This document shows positions 31,428 through 40,922 of a stretch of DNA of 64,000 nt, piece after piece (the first letter of the stretch is position 1; each line of letters begins with the position of its first letter). Origin of the DNA: 0-14-3-00-41-53 sp041500225 (GTDB lineage Bacteria > Nitrospirota > Thermodesulfovibrionia > Thermodesulfovibrionales > SM23-35); assembly GCA_041500225.1 (NCBI GenBank), contig JBGQLV010000005.1:1-64000 (forward strand). Reading direction: 5' to 3'. The notes beneath the pieces are model-generated. The model did not search any database, had not been told where the DNA came from, and worked only from the letters and a program-made list of their open reading frames with translations. Made by a program: the position numbers and the translations under genes.

Positions 31428-33233
31428 ATGCAAGAAACATTAGTAAAATATCTTGAGTCCAGTCCAATCCTCGCTAAATATAATCTATCCGAGCGTGATA
31501 TCCACGAACTCGCAGAATACCTTAGAAGACATTGTATTTCAGCACATGTTGAAGATATAGTAAGGATGGTAGAAGAGGTAATAAGTATAAATCCAGCCCT
31601 TGATTGGAAAGATATACTGGAGGCTGCTGCAAAAAAGATTGTTGAGTTTCTTCACGCAGAGGCAGCCTCTATCCGTATCTTTGACCCAGAATCAGACAGG
31701 CTCGTTGCTTTTGGCTCATATCAATATTCAGAGATTGACAGATTGAAAAGCATTCCCGTAGAAAAATCAGTAGCGGGGAAGGTCATAAAGAGCGGTAAAA
31801 GTTATCTTGTACCAAATATTTTGTCAGAACCGGATTATGGTAACAAGGATGTAGTCAAAGAGCATGGATTTAACTCTCTTATGGCGGTGCCGATAAATAT
31901 CCCGGGATTTCTTGAGAACAAGCCGGATATCCAGGGCACTATTCAGATCTATTACAAAGAGATAAACAGGGAATTTAATCCTCTCGAGGTAACAAACGCT
32001 GAGTTACTGGCAAGGCGGGTCAGTTATGTGCTGGCAAAAAAGCGTATACTGGACCTACAAAAACTTAATCTCCAGAAAGAGAAGATTGTTGAGAAGATTT
32101 TTGTAAAACTCAGCCATCGGGAAGGAATCAAGATGAAGGATGTATTCAGGATGATGATCCCGGAATTGACAAATATTATACATATACAAAGCTGTTCGCT
32201 CTACTCTATTATGCCAGACAGAAGTCATGTTCAAATTGAACTTGAATATCCTGTGGGGCAGGAAAGTCATGAGGCAGGCTGTATGTTCGCAATAAAAGAG
32301 CATGCTTATTTAGATGCCTTAATCAATGGTACAGAAAAACGTGGTGATTATGAATACGAGAGGATCGATTTATCATATATCCTGATTAAGGACTCTTTAA
32401 ATAGCAGATTGTCAAATGAGGAATTGAAAAGATATGCATCAAAGCATAATGTCAATTCTGTATTGTTGATTCCGCTCAAGGCCAGGGATGAGATTAATTA
32501 TTTTCTGGTTTTTTATGCTACAGACCGCCGCCAAGAATTCACGGAGCAGGAGATTGAACTATTGAGCTTTCTGGGTAAAGAAATCATGAAGGCTTTAAGG
32601 ATTGAGAAACTTGATGACGTTTTGCATGACTTTAAGAATCCTGGAATTGCCATTGCTGGATTTGCCAAGAGGGCAAAAAAATTTCTCGAAACAGGAGATA
32701 TCGAGAGTGTAAAAGATAAAATAGCCGAATATCTGGATATCGTTATTAAAGAAACTATTAGAATGCAGGAACTGGCTATCTATCCAAATATTGAAGGCCG
32801 CGAAAGGGTTATTGACCTGACAGAGGTTCTTAAAAGCCGTTTCAGGATTAATGAAGAGGCTATCAGGGAACAGAAAAGAATAAATATCAAACTTATACAG
32901 GATGAGTTACAACCCGGATTATTAATATATTGTTCCCCCTTTGGGTTTGAACGGGTTCTGGACAATCTTCTTGATAATGCTACAAAGGCCATACCTGAGC
33001 AAGGAGGGAAATTGTCCATAAAGAGTTATCAAAGCGGAGGGATGGCGTGTTTTGAAATTCGGAACACTGGAAGGATACCTGAAGAGAATATCGAGCAGAT
33101 CAGAATGGGCGAGGTTAAGGGACGGGGTCTAAATATTATTTATCGCTTTATACAGGCAATACATGGGAAGCTTGAGGTTTTTACTGACACTGATTCTACA
33201 ACCTTCCGTGTTATGATTCCCCTTTATAAGTAA
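31428..33233 (+). CDS. GAF-domain sensor histidine kinase
   Basis: A 601-residue soluble kinase. A short helical N-terminus leads to a first GAF domain (about residues 60-200, SIRIFDPESDRLVAFGSY ... SLMAVPINIPG). A second GAF-like domain follows (about 225-390). The phospho-acceptor helix has DDVLHDFKNPGIAIAGF (His near residue 404). The ATPase domain has an N box ERVLDNLLDNATKAIP and a G2 box KGRGLNIIYRFIQAIHG; the usual DxGxG G1 box is degenerate (RNTGRIPEENIE). It has no membrane segment and no adjacent response regulator, so ligand and output are unknown. Confidence 0.85.
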   Translation: MQETLVKYLESSPILAKYNLSERDIHELAEYLRRHCISAHVEDIVRMVEEVISINPALDWKDILEAAAKKIVEFLHAEAASIRIFDPESDRLVAFGSYQYSEIDRLKSIPVEKSVAGKVIKSGKSYLVPNILSEPDYGNKDVVKEHGFNSLMAVPINIPGFLENKPDIQGTIQIYYKEINREFNPLEVTNAELLARRVSYVLAKKRILDLQKLNLQKEKIVEKIFVKLSHREGIKMKDVFRMMIPELTNIIHIQSCSLYSIMPDRSHVQIELEYPVGQESHEAGCMFAIKEHAYLDALINGTEKRGDYEYERIDLSYILIKDSLNSRLSNEELKRYASKHNVNSVLLIPLKARDEINYFLVFYATDRRQEFTEQEIELLSFLGKEIMKALRIEKLDDVLHDFKNPGIAIAGFAKRAKKFLETGDIESVKDKIAEYLDIVIKETIRMQELAIYPNIEGRERVIDLTEVLKSRFRINEEAIREQKRINIKLIQDELQPGLLIYCSPFGFERVLDNLLDNATKAIPEQGGKLSIKSYQSGGMACFEIRNTGRIPEENIEQIRMGEVKGRGLNIIYRFIQAIHGKLEVFTDTDSTTFRVMIPLYK

Positions 33234-33320
33234 TCCCCCTTCATCCCCCTTTATAAAAGGGGGACTTAAAACATTGAAAACTCATAACCCCTCTTTTTTA
33301 AAGAGGGGTGAGGGGAGATT
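33233..33320. repeat. Two C/G palindromes between the kinase and NUDIX genes
   Basis: CCCCCTTTATAAAAGGGGG (about 33246-33264) and CCCCTCTTTTTTAAAGAGGGG (in parts; about 33287-33307), each with outer partial arms. Members of the family also found inside hemH. The kinase stop codon TAA runs straight into the first unit. Confidence 0.75.
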
Positions 33321-33353
33321 ATTAAAAATAAAAAAATTCAATAGAGATAGTCT

Positions 33354-33917
33354 GTGAAAAAGGATATAGCCAAAATATTAGAGAAAAAAACTATATGGGA
33401 AGGGAAGTTCCTAAGGTTTGTCCTTACCACATATATTGATTCATACGGTGCAATAAGAGAGTGGGAGTCATTTGAGCGGGTTAATTGTAAAGGGATAGTT
33501 GCAATACTGCCAGTGACAGATGATAAAGAGGTGCTCCTGATAAGGCAGTTCAGGCCGCCTGTAAATAGATATGTCATCGAATTCCCAGCAGGTCTGAATG
33601 ACAAAGGAGATACGCTTGAGGAGGCTGCAAAAAGAGAACTGCTCGAAGAGACAGGTTATTCTGCGAGAGAATTGTTTTTTCTTACAGAAGGTGTTATGTC
33701 ATCAGGTGCTTCCGGAGAAATATTAACTGTGTTTCTTGCAAAAGGCCTTGAGTTCAGAGGCATTGGAGAGAGGGATGAAACAGAAGATATCGAGGTATTG
33801 AATATCCCGATAAACGAGCTATATCAAAAATTGGATGCTTTTCGATCAGAAGGGAACTATATTGATTTAAAGATCTTTGGCCTTATAGAGCTTGCAAAGA
33901 GACACTTAAGTTTTTGA
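33354..33917 (+). CDS. NUDIX hydrolase, ADP-ribose pyrophosphatase type
   Basis: A 187-residue NUDIX enzyme. The NUDIX box is complete: GDTLEEAAKRELLEETGY (about residues 85-102), matching G-x5-E-x7-REUxEExGU. The preceding VLLIRQFRPPVNRYVIEFPAG is typical of ADP-ribose pyrophosphatases (NudF), which cut ADP-ribose to AMP and ribose-5-phosphate. The start is a GTG with a weak purine-rich stretch upstream. The gene overlaps the convergent tyrS by 12 bp. Confidence 0.88.
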   Translation: MKKDIAKILEKKTIWEGKFLRFVLTTYIDSYGAIREWESFERVNCKGIVAILPVTDDKEVLLIRQFRPPVNRYVIEFPAGLNDKGDTLEEAAKRELLEETGYSARELFFLTEGVMSSGASGEILTVFLAKGLEFRGIGERDETEDIEVLNIPINELYQKLDAFRSEGNYIDLKIFGLIELAKRHLSF

Positions 33918-35120
33918 ATTTACCCTCATGAACTTCCTTTTCCCTACTTTAAATAAATAACTCCCCCTTGCCAGTTTTCCATCAGGATTATTATACTTTG
34001 CGTCATTAATCGTGACCCCTCCCTGTTTGATAAGCCTTATTGCTTCGCCTGTACTTGTTGTTAATCCAGATAGTTTCATAAGCTTCGGCAACCACATTTC
34101 ATCTTCTTCCCATTCAAGCTCAGCTACAGGGATCTCATCCGGCAAGCCTTTTTGTTTAAAGATATGCTCAAATTCTTCCCTTGCTTTCAGAGCCTCGTCT
34201 TTTCCCCAATATCTTTCAACAATCTCGAGTGCAAGATTTTCTTTAGTATGTTTTGGGTGAATCTTACCAGTCTTTAATCCTTCTTTTAATAAGTTGAATT
34301 CTTCAAGAGAAATATGGCTTAGCAGTTCACAGTACCTGAGCATGAGTTCGTCGCTTATAGACATTAATTTCCCGTACATCTCTTTGGAAGGTTCGGTGAT
34401 GCCAATGTAATTGCCGAGGCTTTTAGACATCTTGTTTACTCCATCGAGCCCCTCAAGCAACGGCATCAAAACAACAGCCTGCTCTTCAACCCCCATCTTT
34501 CTCTGCAAAGTCCTTCCCATCAATATATTGAACTTCTGGTCGGTTCCGCCAAGCTCTATATCTGATCTGAGATAGACTGAATCGTATGCCTGGAATAATG
34601 GATAATAAAATTCAAGTATTGTTATATCCTGCCGGCTTTCATATCTCTTTTTGAAATCCTCTCTTTCAAGCATCCTTGCAACTGTCTGCATTGACCCAAG
34701 TCTCACAAGGTCCATTACATTCATCTTTGAAAGCCATTCGCTGTTAAATCTGACCTGTGTCTTTTCTGGGTCCAATATCTTAAATACCTGCTTTTTATAG
34801 GTCTCTGCATTCTTTATCACGTCTTCTTTTGTCAAAGGTATCCTTGTCACCGCCCTTCCCGTTGGATCACCTATCATGCCAGTGAAGTCACCTATGAGAA
34901 ATATAATCTCATGTCCGAGTTCCTGAAACTGCCGCATCTTTTCAAGCAAGACTGTATGACCGAGATGTATGTCAGGTGCAGTTGGATCAAAACCTGCCTT
35001 AATCTTAAGTGGCTTTTTTTCATCATATGATTTCTCAAGCTTCTTAAGAAGGTCAGCCTCGATAATTATCTCAACAGCACCTCTTTTTATTACCTCAAGT
35101 TGTTTTTCGGGTTGTAGCAT
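33906..35120 (-). CDS. tyrS: Tyrosyl-tRNA synthetase
   Basis: A 404-residue class I synthetase of the TyrRS-2 (TyrZ-like) kind. The HIGH motif appears as HLGH (PDIHLGHTVLLEKM, about residues 50-63) and the KMSKS motif as KMSKSLGN (about 229-236). GGTDQKFNILMGR lies between. A C-terminal S4 RNA-binding domain ends with GGVTINDAKYN and KVGKRKF. No T-box leader is recognised in the 200 bp upstream. Convergent with the NUDIX gene. Confidence 0.97.
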   Translation of the reverse strand: MLQPEKQLEVIKRGAVEIIIEADLLKKLEKSYDEKKPLKIKAGFDPTAPDIHLGHTVLLEKMRQFQELGHEIIFLIGDFTGMIGDPTGRAVTRIPLTKEDVIKNAETYKKQVFKILDPEKTQVRFNSEWLSKMNVMDLVRLGSMQTVARMLEREDFKKRYESRQDITILEFYYPLFQAYDSVYLRSDIELGGTDQKFNILMGRTLQRKMGVEEQAVVLMPLLEGLDGVNKMSKSLGNYIGITEPSKEMYGKLMSISDELMLRYCELLSHISLEEFNLLKEGLKTGKIHPKHTKENLALEIVERYWGKDEALKAREEFEHIFKQKGLPDEIPVAELEWEEDEMWLPKLMKLSGLTTSTGEAIRLIKQGGVTINDAKYNNPDGKLARGSYLFKVGKRKFMRVNSKT

Positions 35121-35321
35121 AGTTGTTATAATAAAATTTGAGGATGACTAACGTCAATTGCCTATTGTTCTTCGATATCATTCTAAATTTTCAGCTTAAT
35201 ATTTCCGCCTACATATACTATATCCTAACATAGTTCATATATGGCTCTAAAATGGTAATATATATCAAGTCGTTTTAGACATGAACAATTTTAGGTGAAA
35301 TAATACCAGCGGAGGAAGGAT

Positions 35322-35564
35322 ATGGAACAAGACCACAAAAAACAGATAGAAGAAATCATTGGTAAAATAGAATGCCCTAAAGATTTTAAGTGCTATAAAT
35401 CCGGATTTGACAATCTTTGCCTGGCAAAAGATATTGGAATAGAATCTTTTCTTGAGTGTTTGGAAAGGAATCCACAAAAGTGCAAATTCTCATTTTCTTT
35501 CGGGCTTTCGTATTTTTGCCAATGTCCCCTTCGCGTCTATATAGCCAAGAAATTGAAGAAGTGA
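35322..35564 (+). CDS. Small six-cysteine protein (family member 1)
   Basis: An 80-residue cytoplasmic protein preceded by GGAGGAAGG. I do not know the family name. It has cysteines at 18, 24, 33, 54, 66 and 68 (plus one extra at 46), in the pattern C-x5-C-x8-C-x20-C-x11-C-x-C-P-x-R. The same spacing, with F/Y-G-x-S-Y between the fourth and fifth cysteines and a basic tail, occurs in the protein at 58598-58837. The layout suggests a metal or iron-sulphur site rather than disulphides, since no signal peptide is present. It is free-standing between tyrS and the DUF4416 gene. Confidence 0.75.
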   Translation: MEQDHKKQIEEIIGKIECPKDFKCYKSGFDNLCLAKDIGIESFLECLERNPQKCKFSFSFGLSYFCQCPLRVYIAKKLKK

Positions 35565-35567
35565 ACG

Positions 35568-36098
35568 TTAACCCAACATTTTCTTCAAAAGTGCCCTTGC
35601 ATTCATGAATATATCAATACTCGTCTTATCTTGATAATCCCTATACGTATAGAGGTGGGGATTGTACGTACCGTCTTTATAAATAAGCGTTACCTCTCCA
35701 TAGATCCCTTTCCCTAAATATATTCGGTGTGCATAGTTTTTTGTTGATGCAAGGACTATCTTGGAGAGTGTAAGATAACCAGGGTCAAGATTAATACGTC
35801 TTTTATCTTCAGAAGACAGTGCATCTTCAATTTCATTAGTCTTTGATTTAATATCTGCAAGAATTCCAGGGTCAATTAAGTTTTTAAAGAATATAAACTG
35901 TCTGAATAATGGCCAGCCGAGTTCATCCTTATAGTAAGAAGAATAGTCCCATGGTATGGAAGGACTTGTATGTAAAATGTCCCCAAAGTTTTTCTCGAGT
36001 ATTTCTTTTGAATGATTAAATGTTCCTGGATCAGCATACAGTAACCCTATAAAGAGTAGCGAAGGTTCAGGATACTTGACTTTCCTCATATTTATCAA
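35568..36098 (-). CDS. DUF4416 family protein
   Basis: A 176-residue protein of the DUF4416 family, found mostly in Nitrospirota, Aquificota and deltaproteobacteria. Recognisable parts are PSLLFIGLLYADP near residues 13-25, YYKDELGWPLFRQFIFFKNLIDP, RRINLDPGYLTLSKIVLASTKNYAHRIYL and GIYGEVTLIYKDGTY. The function is unknown. It shares a 211-bp spacer, filled by a palindromic element, with the thioredoxin-like gene upstream on the same strand. It ends 3 bp from the convergent small cysteine protein gene. Confidence 0.85.
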   Translation of the reverse strand: MINMRKVKYPEPSLLFIGLLYADPGTFNHSKEILEKNFGDILHTSPSIPWDYSSYYKDELGWPLFRQFIFFKNLIDPGILADIKSKTNEIEDALSSEDKRRINLDPGYLTLSKIVLASTKNYAHRIYLGKGIYGEVTLIYKDGTYNPHLYTYRDYQDKTSIDIFMNARALLKKMLG

Positions 36099-36115
36099 TT
36101 AAAAGTTGCACATAT

Positions 36116-36281
36116 GACAGGACAGACATGCCTCAAAGACTTTACAAAGCGATGATTTATTATAAATTGGCTTTGAATGTTTTAAACGAAAAATAAGTGT
36201 AGTTTTTAGTTGGCTATAAATGTGGTTAGCCAATACTTTAAGGTATCGCTGGTAAAGTCTTTTCGACACATCTGCCCTGTC
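36116..36281. repeat. 166-bp palindromic element, copy C (diverged)
   Basis: The ends GACAGGACAGACATGCCTC and GACACATCTGCCCTGTC are inverted, and the inner arms AAAGACTTTACAAAGCGAT / ATCGCTGGTAAAGTCTTTT extend the stem. It shares GACAGACATG ... CACATCTGCC ends and a GCGAYRATTTATTA core with the copies at 20956-21110 and 46988-47161. It fills the gap between two genes. Confidence 0.65.
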
Positions 36282-36309
36282 AACGATTTGATTGTATATA
36301 GCATTAAAG

Positions 36310-36825
36310 TTATGGTTCATCAATAAGAGTCTGGAATTTTTCTATAGCACCCGGAGAGTTCCAATCTTCAGGTCCTATTACCTTGTCTCTGAGGACGCCT
36401 TTCTTATCAATTATGAACGTCTCAGGCACACCTGTAATCCCGAATTTTTTTGCAGCAGAACCATCAGGATTGAGATATATGGGAAAAGTGTAGCCATTTT
36501 CTTTCATATAGCTGAAAGCCCTGTCCCCATTATCTTTATAGAGAATGGTTATTAATTTGAATTTAGGGTTTTCTGACAGATTTCTGAACAACCCTTCAAT
36601 AGCCGGCAATTCCTCAATGCATGACTCGCACCATGTAGCCCAGAAATTAACAAACAAAACCGAGCCTTTCAGTTCAGAAAGTTTTAATTTGTTTTTATTG
36701 ATATCAATGAGTTCAATCTCCCAGATTGTTGCTACTCTTGGACTATACTGATGCCTTACAATAAAAAAAACGATAGTAATTCCGGAAATTAAGATTATCA
36801 AAAGGATAAGAGCCTTATTTTTCAA
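36310..36825 (-). CDS. TlpA/ResA-like membrane-anchored thioredoxin
   Basis: A 171-residue thioredoxin-fold protein with an N-terminal membrane anchor (ALILLIILISGITIVFFIV) and the active site WATWCESC (about residues 66-73). The cis-Pro loop is GVPETFIID. These proteins reduce periplasmic disulphides, often for cytochrome c maturation. No cytochrome genes are next to it, so its client is unknown. The start is the first ATG, following a poor ribosome site. Confidence 0.85.
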   Translation of the reverse strand: MKNKALILLIILISGITIVFFIVRHQYSPRVATIWEIELIDINKNKLKLSELKGSVLFVNFWATWCESCIEELPAIEGLFRNLSENPKFKLITILYKDNGDRAFSYMKENGYTFPIYLNPDGSAAKKFGITGVPETFIIDKKGVLRDKVIGPEDWNSPGAIEKFQTLIDEP

Positions 36826-36840
36826 TGAATGTTCTTACAT

Positions 36841-36919
36841 TGTCATTGCGAGCCCGAAGGGCGTGGCAATCTTTTTGGGGGATTGCTTTGTCGGTCGTTA
36901 CGACCTCCTCGCAATGACA
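36841..36919. repeat. Palindromic repeat with TGTCATTGCGAG ends
   Basis: TGTCATTGCGAG (36841-36852) and CTCGCAATGACA (36908-36919) are perfect inverted ends. The interior holds GGCAATCTTTTTGGGGGATTG. This kind of repeat is widespread in bacterial intergenic DNA. It lies between clpC and the thioredoxin gene. Confidence 0.75.
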
Positions 36920-36939
36920 CTTTATTTAATGCATTTGAA

Positions 36940-39384
36940 TTAGTTAGCACCGGATAGGATAGGGATGGCTTCCTCGGCCTCTATAAATATAGGCGTGTCG
37001 TCTTCAAGGATAACATTTATTTTATGTATGCCTCTAAATCTTCCTTTAAGGATCTCTTCAGAAAGGGGGTCCTCTATTACCTTTTGTACAGCTCTCCTCA
37101 TAGGCCTTGCACCATATGTGGGCTGATAATAGCGCTTTATTATCCATTCCTTTACTTCCTGGGATACTTCGATTACAAGTCCCTGTTCAAGCAGCATCAT
37201 GTTTGTCTCTTCCACGAGTAAATCAATAATGGATAATAAATGCTCTTTTTCAAGGGGATGGAATACCACTGTTTCATCAACGCGGTTGAGAAACTCGGGA
37301 TTAAATGTCTTCTTAAGTTCATTCAGTACGTTGTCTTTTATTTTTTCGTACACAGCCTCAGATGAAGTTGTCCGGAAACCGAGAGGTGTTGCATTTGCTA
37401 TTATCCTTGCCCCGAGGTTTGAAGTCATAATAATTACGGTATTCCTGAAATCTACTTTCCTTCCAAAACTGTCTGTCAATACGCCTTCATCAAGAACCTG
37501 GAGGAGTATATTGAAGACATCAGGATGTGCCTTCTCTATCTCATCGAAGAGTACCACAGAATATGGCCTCTTCCTTATTCTTTCTGTTAGTTGACCTCCT
37601 TCTTCGTAACCGACATAGCCTGGCGGGGCTCCTGTAAGTTTGGAGACATTAAACCTCTCCATGTATTCTGACATGTCTATCTTTACAAGTGAGGTCTCGT
37701 CGTTAAACATAAACCATGCTAAGGCCTTCGCAAGTTCTGTCTTGCCTACACCTGTTGGGCCAAGGAAGAAGAATGAGCCTATTGGTTTTTTACTTGACTT
37801 AAGTCCTGCCCTTGACCGTCTTATTGCTTTTGAGACAGCTTTTATTGCTTCTTCCTGCCCTATTATCCTCTTGTGGAGGTTTCCCTCCATCTTTATAAGT
37901 TTCTCTGATTCTTTTTCTTCGAGTTTTGAGAGTGGTATACCCGTCATCTTAGATACTGTATATTCAACATCCTCCTCCATCACAGAAGGTATCTCTTTAT
38001 TTAAATTATCTATCCACTGTTTGTGTAACTGTTCATGGAGCCGTTTGAGTCTTTCTTCCTCTAACCGGACAGATGAGGCTTTTTCAAGGTCGTGGAGCTT
38101 TATATATAGATTCTTCTCTCTTGAAAACCTTTGTATATCAGTCTCAAGTTCTTTTAATTCCTGAGGAGGGGTATATCTCTTTAGTTTAATCCTCGACCCT
38201 GTCTCATCAATAACATCTATTGCCTTATCAGGTAAATATCTGTCTGAGATATATCTGTCGGATAACCTTGCTGCAACTTCTATTGCGTCATCGCTTATCT
38301 TGACCTTGTGATAGGACTCGTATCTGGACTTCAGCCCTTTTAAAATATTTATTGTGTTTTCTATATTCGGGGGCTGAACATTAATTGGCTGGAACCTGCG
38401 TTCGAGGGCACCATCTTTTTCTATGTATTTTCTGTACTCATCAGGTGTAGTTGCTCCGATACACTGTATCTCACCCCGGGAGAGGGCAGGTTTAAGCATG
38501 CTCGATGCGTCTACAGAACCCTCTGCAGCACCTGCGCCTATAAGTGTATGCAGCTCGTCAATAAAAAGGATAATATTGTCTGATTGTATAATCTCCTTCA
38601 TAACAATCTTGAGCCTTTCTTCGAATTGGCCTCTGTATTTTGTCCCTGCAATTAATGCACCGAGATCAAGGGAGACGATGCGCTTACCTAACAGGCTGTC
38701 AGGGATATCACCCGAAGCAATCTTCTGGGCAAGCCCTTCAACTATTGCTGTCTTTCCAACACCGGGTTCAGCAATAATTACAGGGTTGTTTTTAATCCTC
38801 CTGCCAAGTATCTGGATTAGACGTTCTATCTCATCTTCTCTGCTTATAACAGGATCGAGTTTTCCTTCTTTTGCCAGGAGCGTCAGGTCTCTCCCGAACT
38901 CGTCGAGTGCAGGGGTTGTGCTCCTTTTTTCTCTTACGTGTGTATGTGCCCTTATTGAAAAGTTAATTGTTAGCTGTCTTGCTCCAAGGAGGTTGGCACC
39001 GAAGTTTCGTAATATCTTACCTCCTATACCCTCCTCTTCCCTTATCAGACCAAGAAGGATATGTTCACTTCCAATATAATTATGACCGAGCAGCCGAGCT
39101 TCTTCAACGGCAAGTTCAAGGACTTTTTTTGCCCGAGGCGTAAAAGGTATATCACCGAAGGTCATGAGGTTTGCCCCCTGAGGCAGGTTTCTTTCTATCT
39201 CCAGACGAACTTCTTCCGGAGTTATACCCATCCTTTTCAGGATTGCTATAGGCAAGCCGTCTTCTTCTTTTAGAACAGCAAGCAAAAGATGTTCTGTGCC
39301 AAGGTAGTCGTTTTGACGTTTTTCAGCTTCTTCCTTAGCGTATATAATTACCTTTCTTCCACGTTCTGTAAACTTCTCAAACAT
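36940..39384 (-). CDS. clpC: ClpC-type AAA+ unfoldase
   Basis: About 814 residues from the ATG at 39384, chosen because AGGAGG lies 4-5 nt upstream. It unfolds proteins for the ClpP protease. Order: two Clp N repeats (about residues 1-145), first AAA+ domain, a middle UVR-type coiled-coil segment (LEKASSVRLEEERLKRLHEQ, about 410-430), second AAA+ domain with Walker A GPTGVGKTE, and a C-terminal D2-small domain. The first Walker A reads AEPGVGKT, with Ala in place of the first Gly of the consensus GEPGVGKT. Walker B IILFIDELHTL is intact. No clpP or ctsR neighbour is present. Confidence 0.95.
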   Translation of the reverse strand: MFEKFTERGRKVIIYAKEEAEKRQNDYLGTEHLLLAVLKEEDGLPIAILKRMGITPEEVRLEIERNLPQGANLMTFGDIPFTPRAKKVLELAVEEARLLGHNYIGSEHILLGLIREEEGIGGKILRNFGANLLGARQLTINFSIRAHTHVREKRSTTPALDEFGRDLTLLAKEGKLDPVISREDEIERLIQILGRRIKNNPVIIAEPGVGKTAIVEGLAQKIASGDIPDSLLGKRIVSLDLGALIAGTKYRGQFEERLKIVMKEIIQSDNIILFIDELHTLIGAGAAEGSVDASSMLKPALSRGEIQCIGATTPDEYRKYIEKDGALERRFQPINVQPPNIENTINILKGLKSRYESYHKVKISDDAIEVAARLSDRYISDRYLPDKAIDVIDETGSRIKLKRYTPPQELKELETDIQRFSREKNLYIKLHDLEKASSVRLEEERLKRLHEQLHKQWIDNLNKEIPSVMEEDVEYTVSKMTGIPLSKLEEKESEKLIKMEGNLHKRIIGQEEAIKAVSKAIRRSRAGLKSSKKPIGSFFFLGPTGVGKTELAKALAWFMFNDETSLVKIDMSEYMERFNVSKLTGAPPGYVGYEEGGQLTERIRKRPYSVVLFDEIEKAHPDVFNILLQVLDEGVLTDSFGRKVDFRNTVIIMTSNLGARIIANATPLGFRTTSSEAVYEKIKDNVLNELKKTFNPEFLNRVDETVVFHPLEKEHLLSIIDLLVEETNMMLLEQGLVIEVSQEVKEWIIKRYYQPTYGARPMRRAVQKVIEDPLSEEILKGRFRGIHKINVILEDDTPIFIEAEEAIPILSGAN

Positions 39385-39459
39385 TCTACCTCCTGCTGAC
39401 AACTTCTAATACATCTAAACTAAATATACTTTTTTTAGATACTGAAAGTCAATAACGTG

Positions 39460-39873
39460 TCATTGAATCTCGAGAGAAGAAAAAAAGAAGGGTATCTCAT
39501 AAGAAGCTGATTCTTTTGAATCCGAGCCATGGACTATATTATGCTCGATATCTGAGGCAAAATCAGACCTGATTGTACCTGGAACGGCATCCTTTGGGTT
39601 CGTTGCGCCCATAATCTCTCTAACTTTATTAATCGTGTTTTCACCTTCAACAACCATTACAACAATCGGGCCTTCCGACATAAAGCTGGTAAGACTTTCA
39701 TAGAAAGGTCTTTCTTTATGCACAATATAAAATCCTTTTGCATCATCTTTGGACAGCTTTAGCACCTTAAGCGCTGCAATTCTGAGTCCTCGTTGCTCAA
39801 ATCTCTTTATGACTTCACCGATTAGATTTTTCTTGACGCCGTCCGGTTTTACGATTGATAATGTCCTCTCCAT
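39460..39873 (-). CDS. ndk: Nucleoside diphosphate kinase
   Basis: A 137-residue NDP kinase that balances NTP and dNTP pools by phosphate transfer through a histidine. ERTLSIVKPDGVKKNLIGEV at the start, then the active-site NIVHGSDS (His near residue 114), GATNPKDAVPGTIRSDF and ALKVLKLS are all as in the family. It is 11 bp downstream of mdh on the same strand, so the two are likely co-transcribed. Intact. Confidence 0.96.
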   Translation of the reverse strand: MERTLSIVKPDGVKKNLIGEVIKRFEQRGLRIAALKVLKLSKDDAKGFYIVHKERPFYESLTSFMSEGPIVVMVVEGENTINKVREIMGATNPKDAVPGTIRSDFASDIEHNIVHGSDSKESASYEIPFFFSSLEIQ

Positions 39874-39884
39874 AATCCCTCCAA

Positions 39885-40820
39885 CTATATTAATAGTCTT
39901 TTTATTAATTTTCTAACATGTGTACATGATTTTCTGAATTGTGCCTTTTCTTCTTTGGTAAGTTTTACCTCTATAACCTTTTCGACACCTTCTTTCCCGA
40001 GGATAACAGGTACTCCCATATACATATCTTTGACGGCATATTCTCCATTCAGATATGCAGCGCATGGAAGCATGCGCTTCTCATCAAGGAGGATTGACTT
40101 AATCATTTGAAATGTAGCGGCTGCCGGGGCATAATATGCACTTCCTGATTTAAGTAAAGAGACTATTTCTGCACCGCCATTTCTTGTTCTGTCTATTAAT
40201 ATCTCAATTTTCTTTTTAGGCAGAAGTTCTGTAACCGGTATGCCTTTTACAGTTGTAAACCTTGGAAGCGGGACCATTTCATCACCATGTCCTCCGAACA
40301 CAAGTGCTTCTGCATCTTCTGGTGATACATTCAATTCCCATGAGAGAAATGCTGTTAGTCTCGAGGCATCAAGTATACCGCCCATACCCATAACTCGCTT
40401 GCAGGAGAACCCAGTGGTCTTCCAAGCAAGTTGCGCCATAACGTCCATCGGGTTAGTTACAACGATGATAATAGCATTTGGAGAGGTCTTGGAAATCTCG
40501 AGGCATGATCCCCTGACTACGTCAGCATTTGCATGAAGGAGATCACTTCTTGACATTCCTGGTTTTCTGGCAAACCCGGCAGTAATAACAATAATATCAG
40601 AACCTGCGGTATCAGAGTAATCATTTGTTCCTCTAATTGTAGATGATGAATTCCACAGCGGGCATGCCTCTGCGAGGTCGAGTGCCTTTCCCTGAGGCAT
40701 TCCTTCTACTATATCAAAAAGGACAACATCTGCAGTGCCTGATTGCACAACAAGAAGTGCAATTGTAGCACCAACATTCCCAGCACCTATTATTGATACC
40801 CTTTTCCTCATTGTGGTCAT
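39885..40820 (-). CDS. mdh: Malate dehydrogenase (LDH-like type)
   Basis: A 311-residue NAD-dependent malate dehydrogenase. The Rossmann motif is GAGNVGAT (about residues 12-19). VLFDIVEGMPQGKALDL (with the Asp that selects NAD) and GFARKPGMSRSDLL (substrate arginines) follow. Then come VTNPMDVM and FGGHGDEMVPL with the catalytic His. A Met-Thr-Thr-Met start leaves two possible ATGs three codons apart, neither with a good ribosome site. It forms a pair with ndk and serves the TCA cycle or its reductive form. Confidence 0.95.
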   Translation of the reverse strand: MTTMRKRVSIIGAGNVGATIALLVVQSGTADVVLFDIVEGMPQGKALDLAEACPLWNSSSTIRGTNDYSDTAGSDIIVITAGFARKPGMSRSDLLHANADVVRGSCLEISKTSPNAIIIVVTNPMDVMAQLAWKTTGFSCKRVMGMGGILDASRLTAFLSWELNVSPEDAEALVFGGHGDEMVPLPRFTTVKGIPVTELLPKKKIEILIDRTRNGGAEIVSLLKSGSAYYAPAAATFQMIKSILLDEKRMLPCAAYLNGEYAVKDMYMGVPVILGKEGVEKVIEVKLTKEEKAQFRKSCTHVRKLIKRLLI

Positions 40821-40922
40821 AATTATAAAGAATAGAGAAGACCAAAGGCAATTCTGTCCCCCTTTATTTAACTTTTTATTTAATTTATAATATTATTAAC
40901 TTTTTCAAATAGGACTGTAACA

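Noticed and set aside
35121..35321. T-box riboswitch upstream of tyrS (and of glyQ)
   Set aside because: I looked for the conserved T-box sequence and an antiterminator next to a terminator in both leaders and saw neither.
38423..39079. 218-codon antisense frame inside clpC
   Set aside because: Shadow of conserved clpC coding sequence; no similarity or ribosome site.
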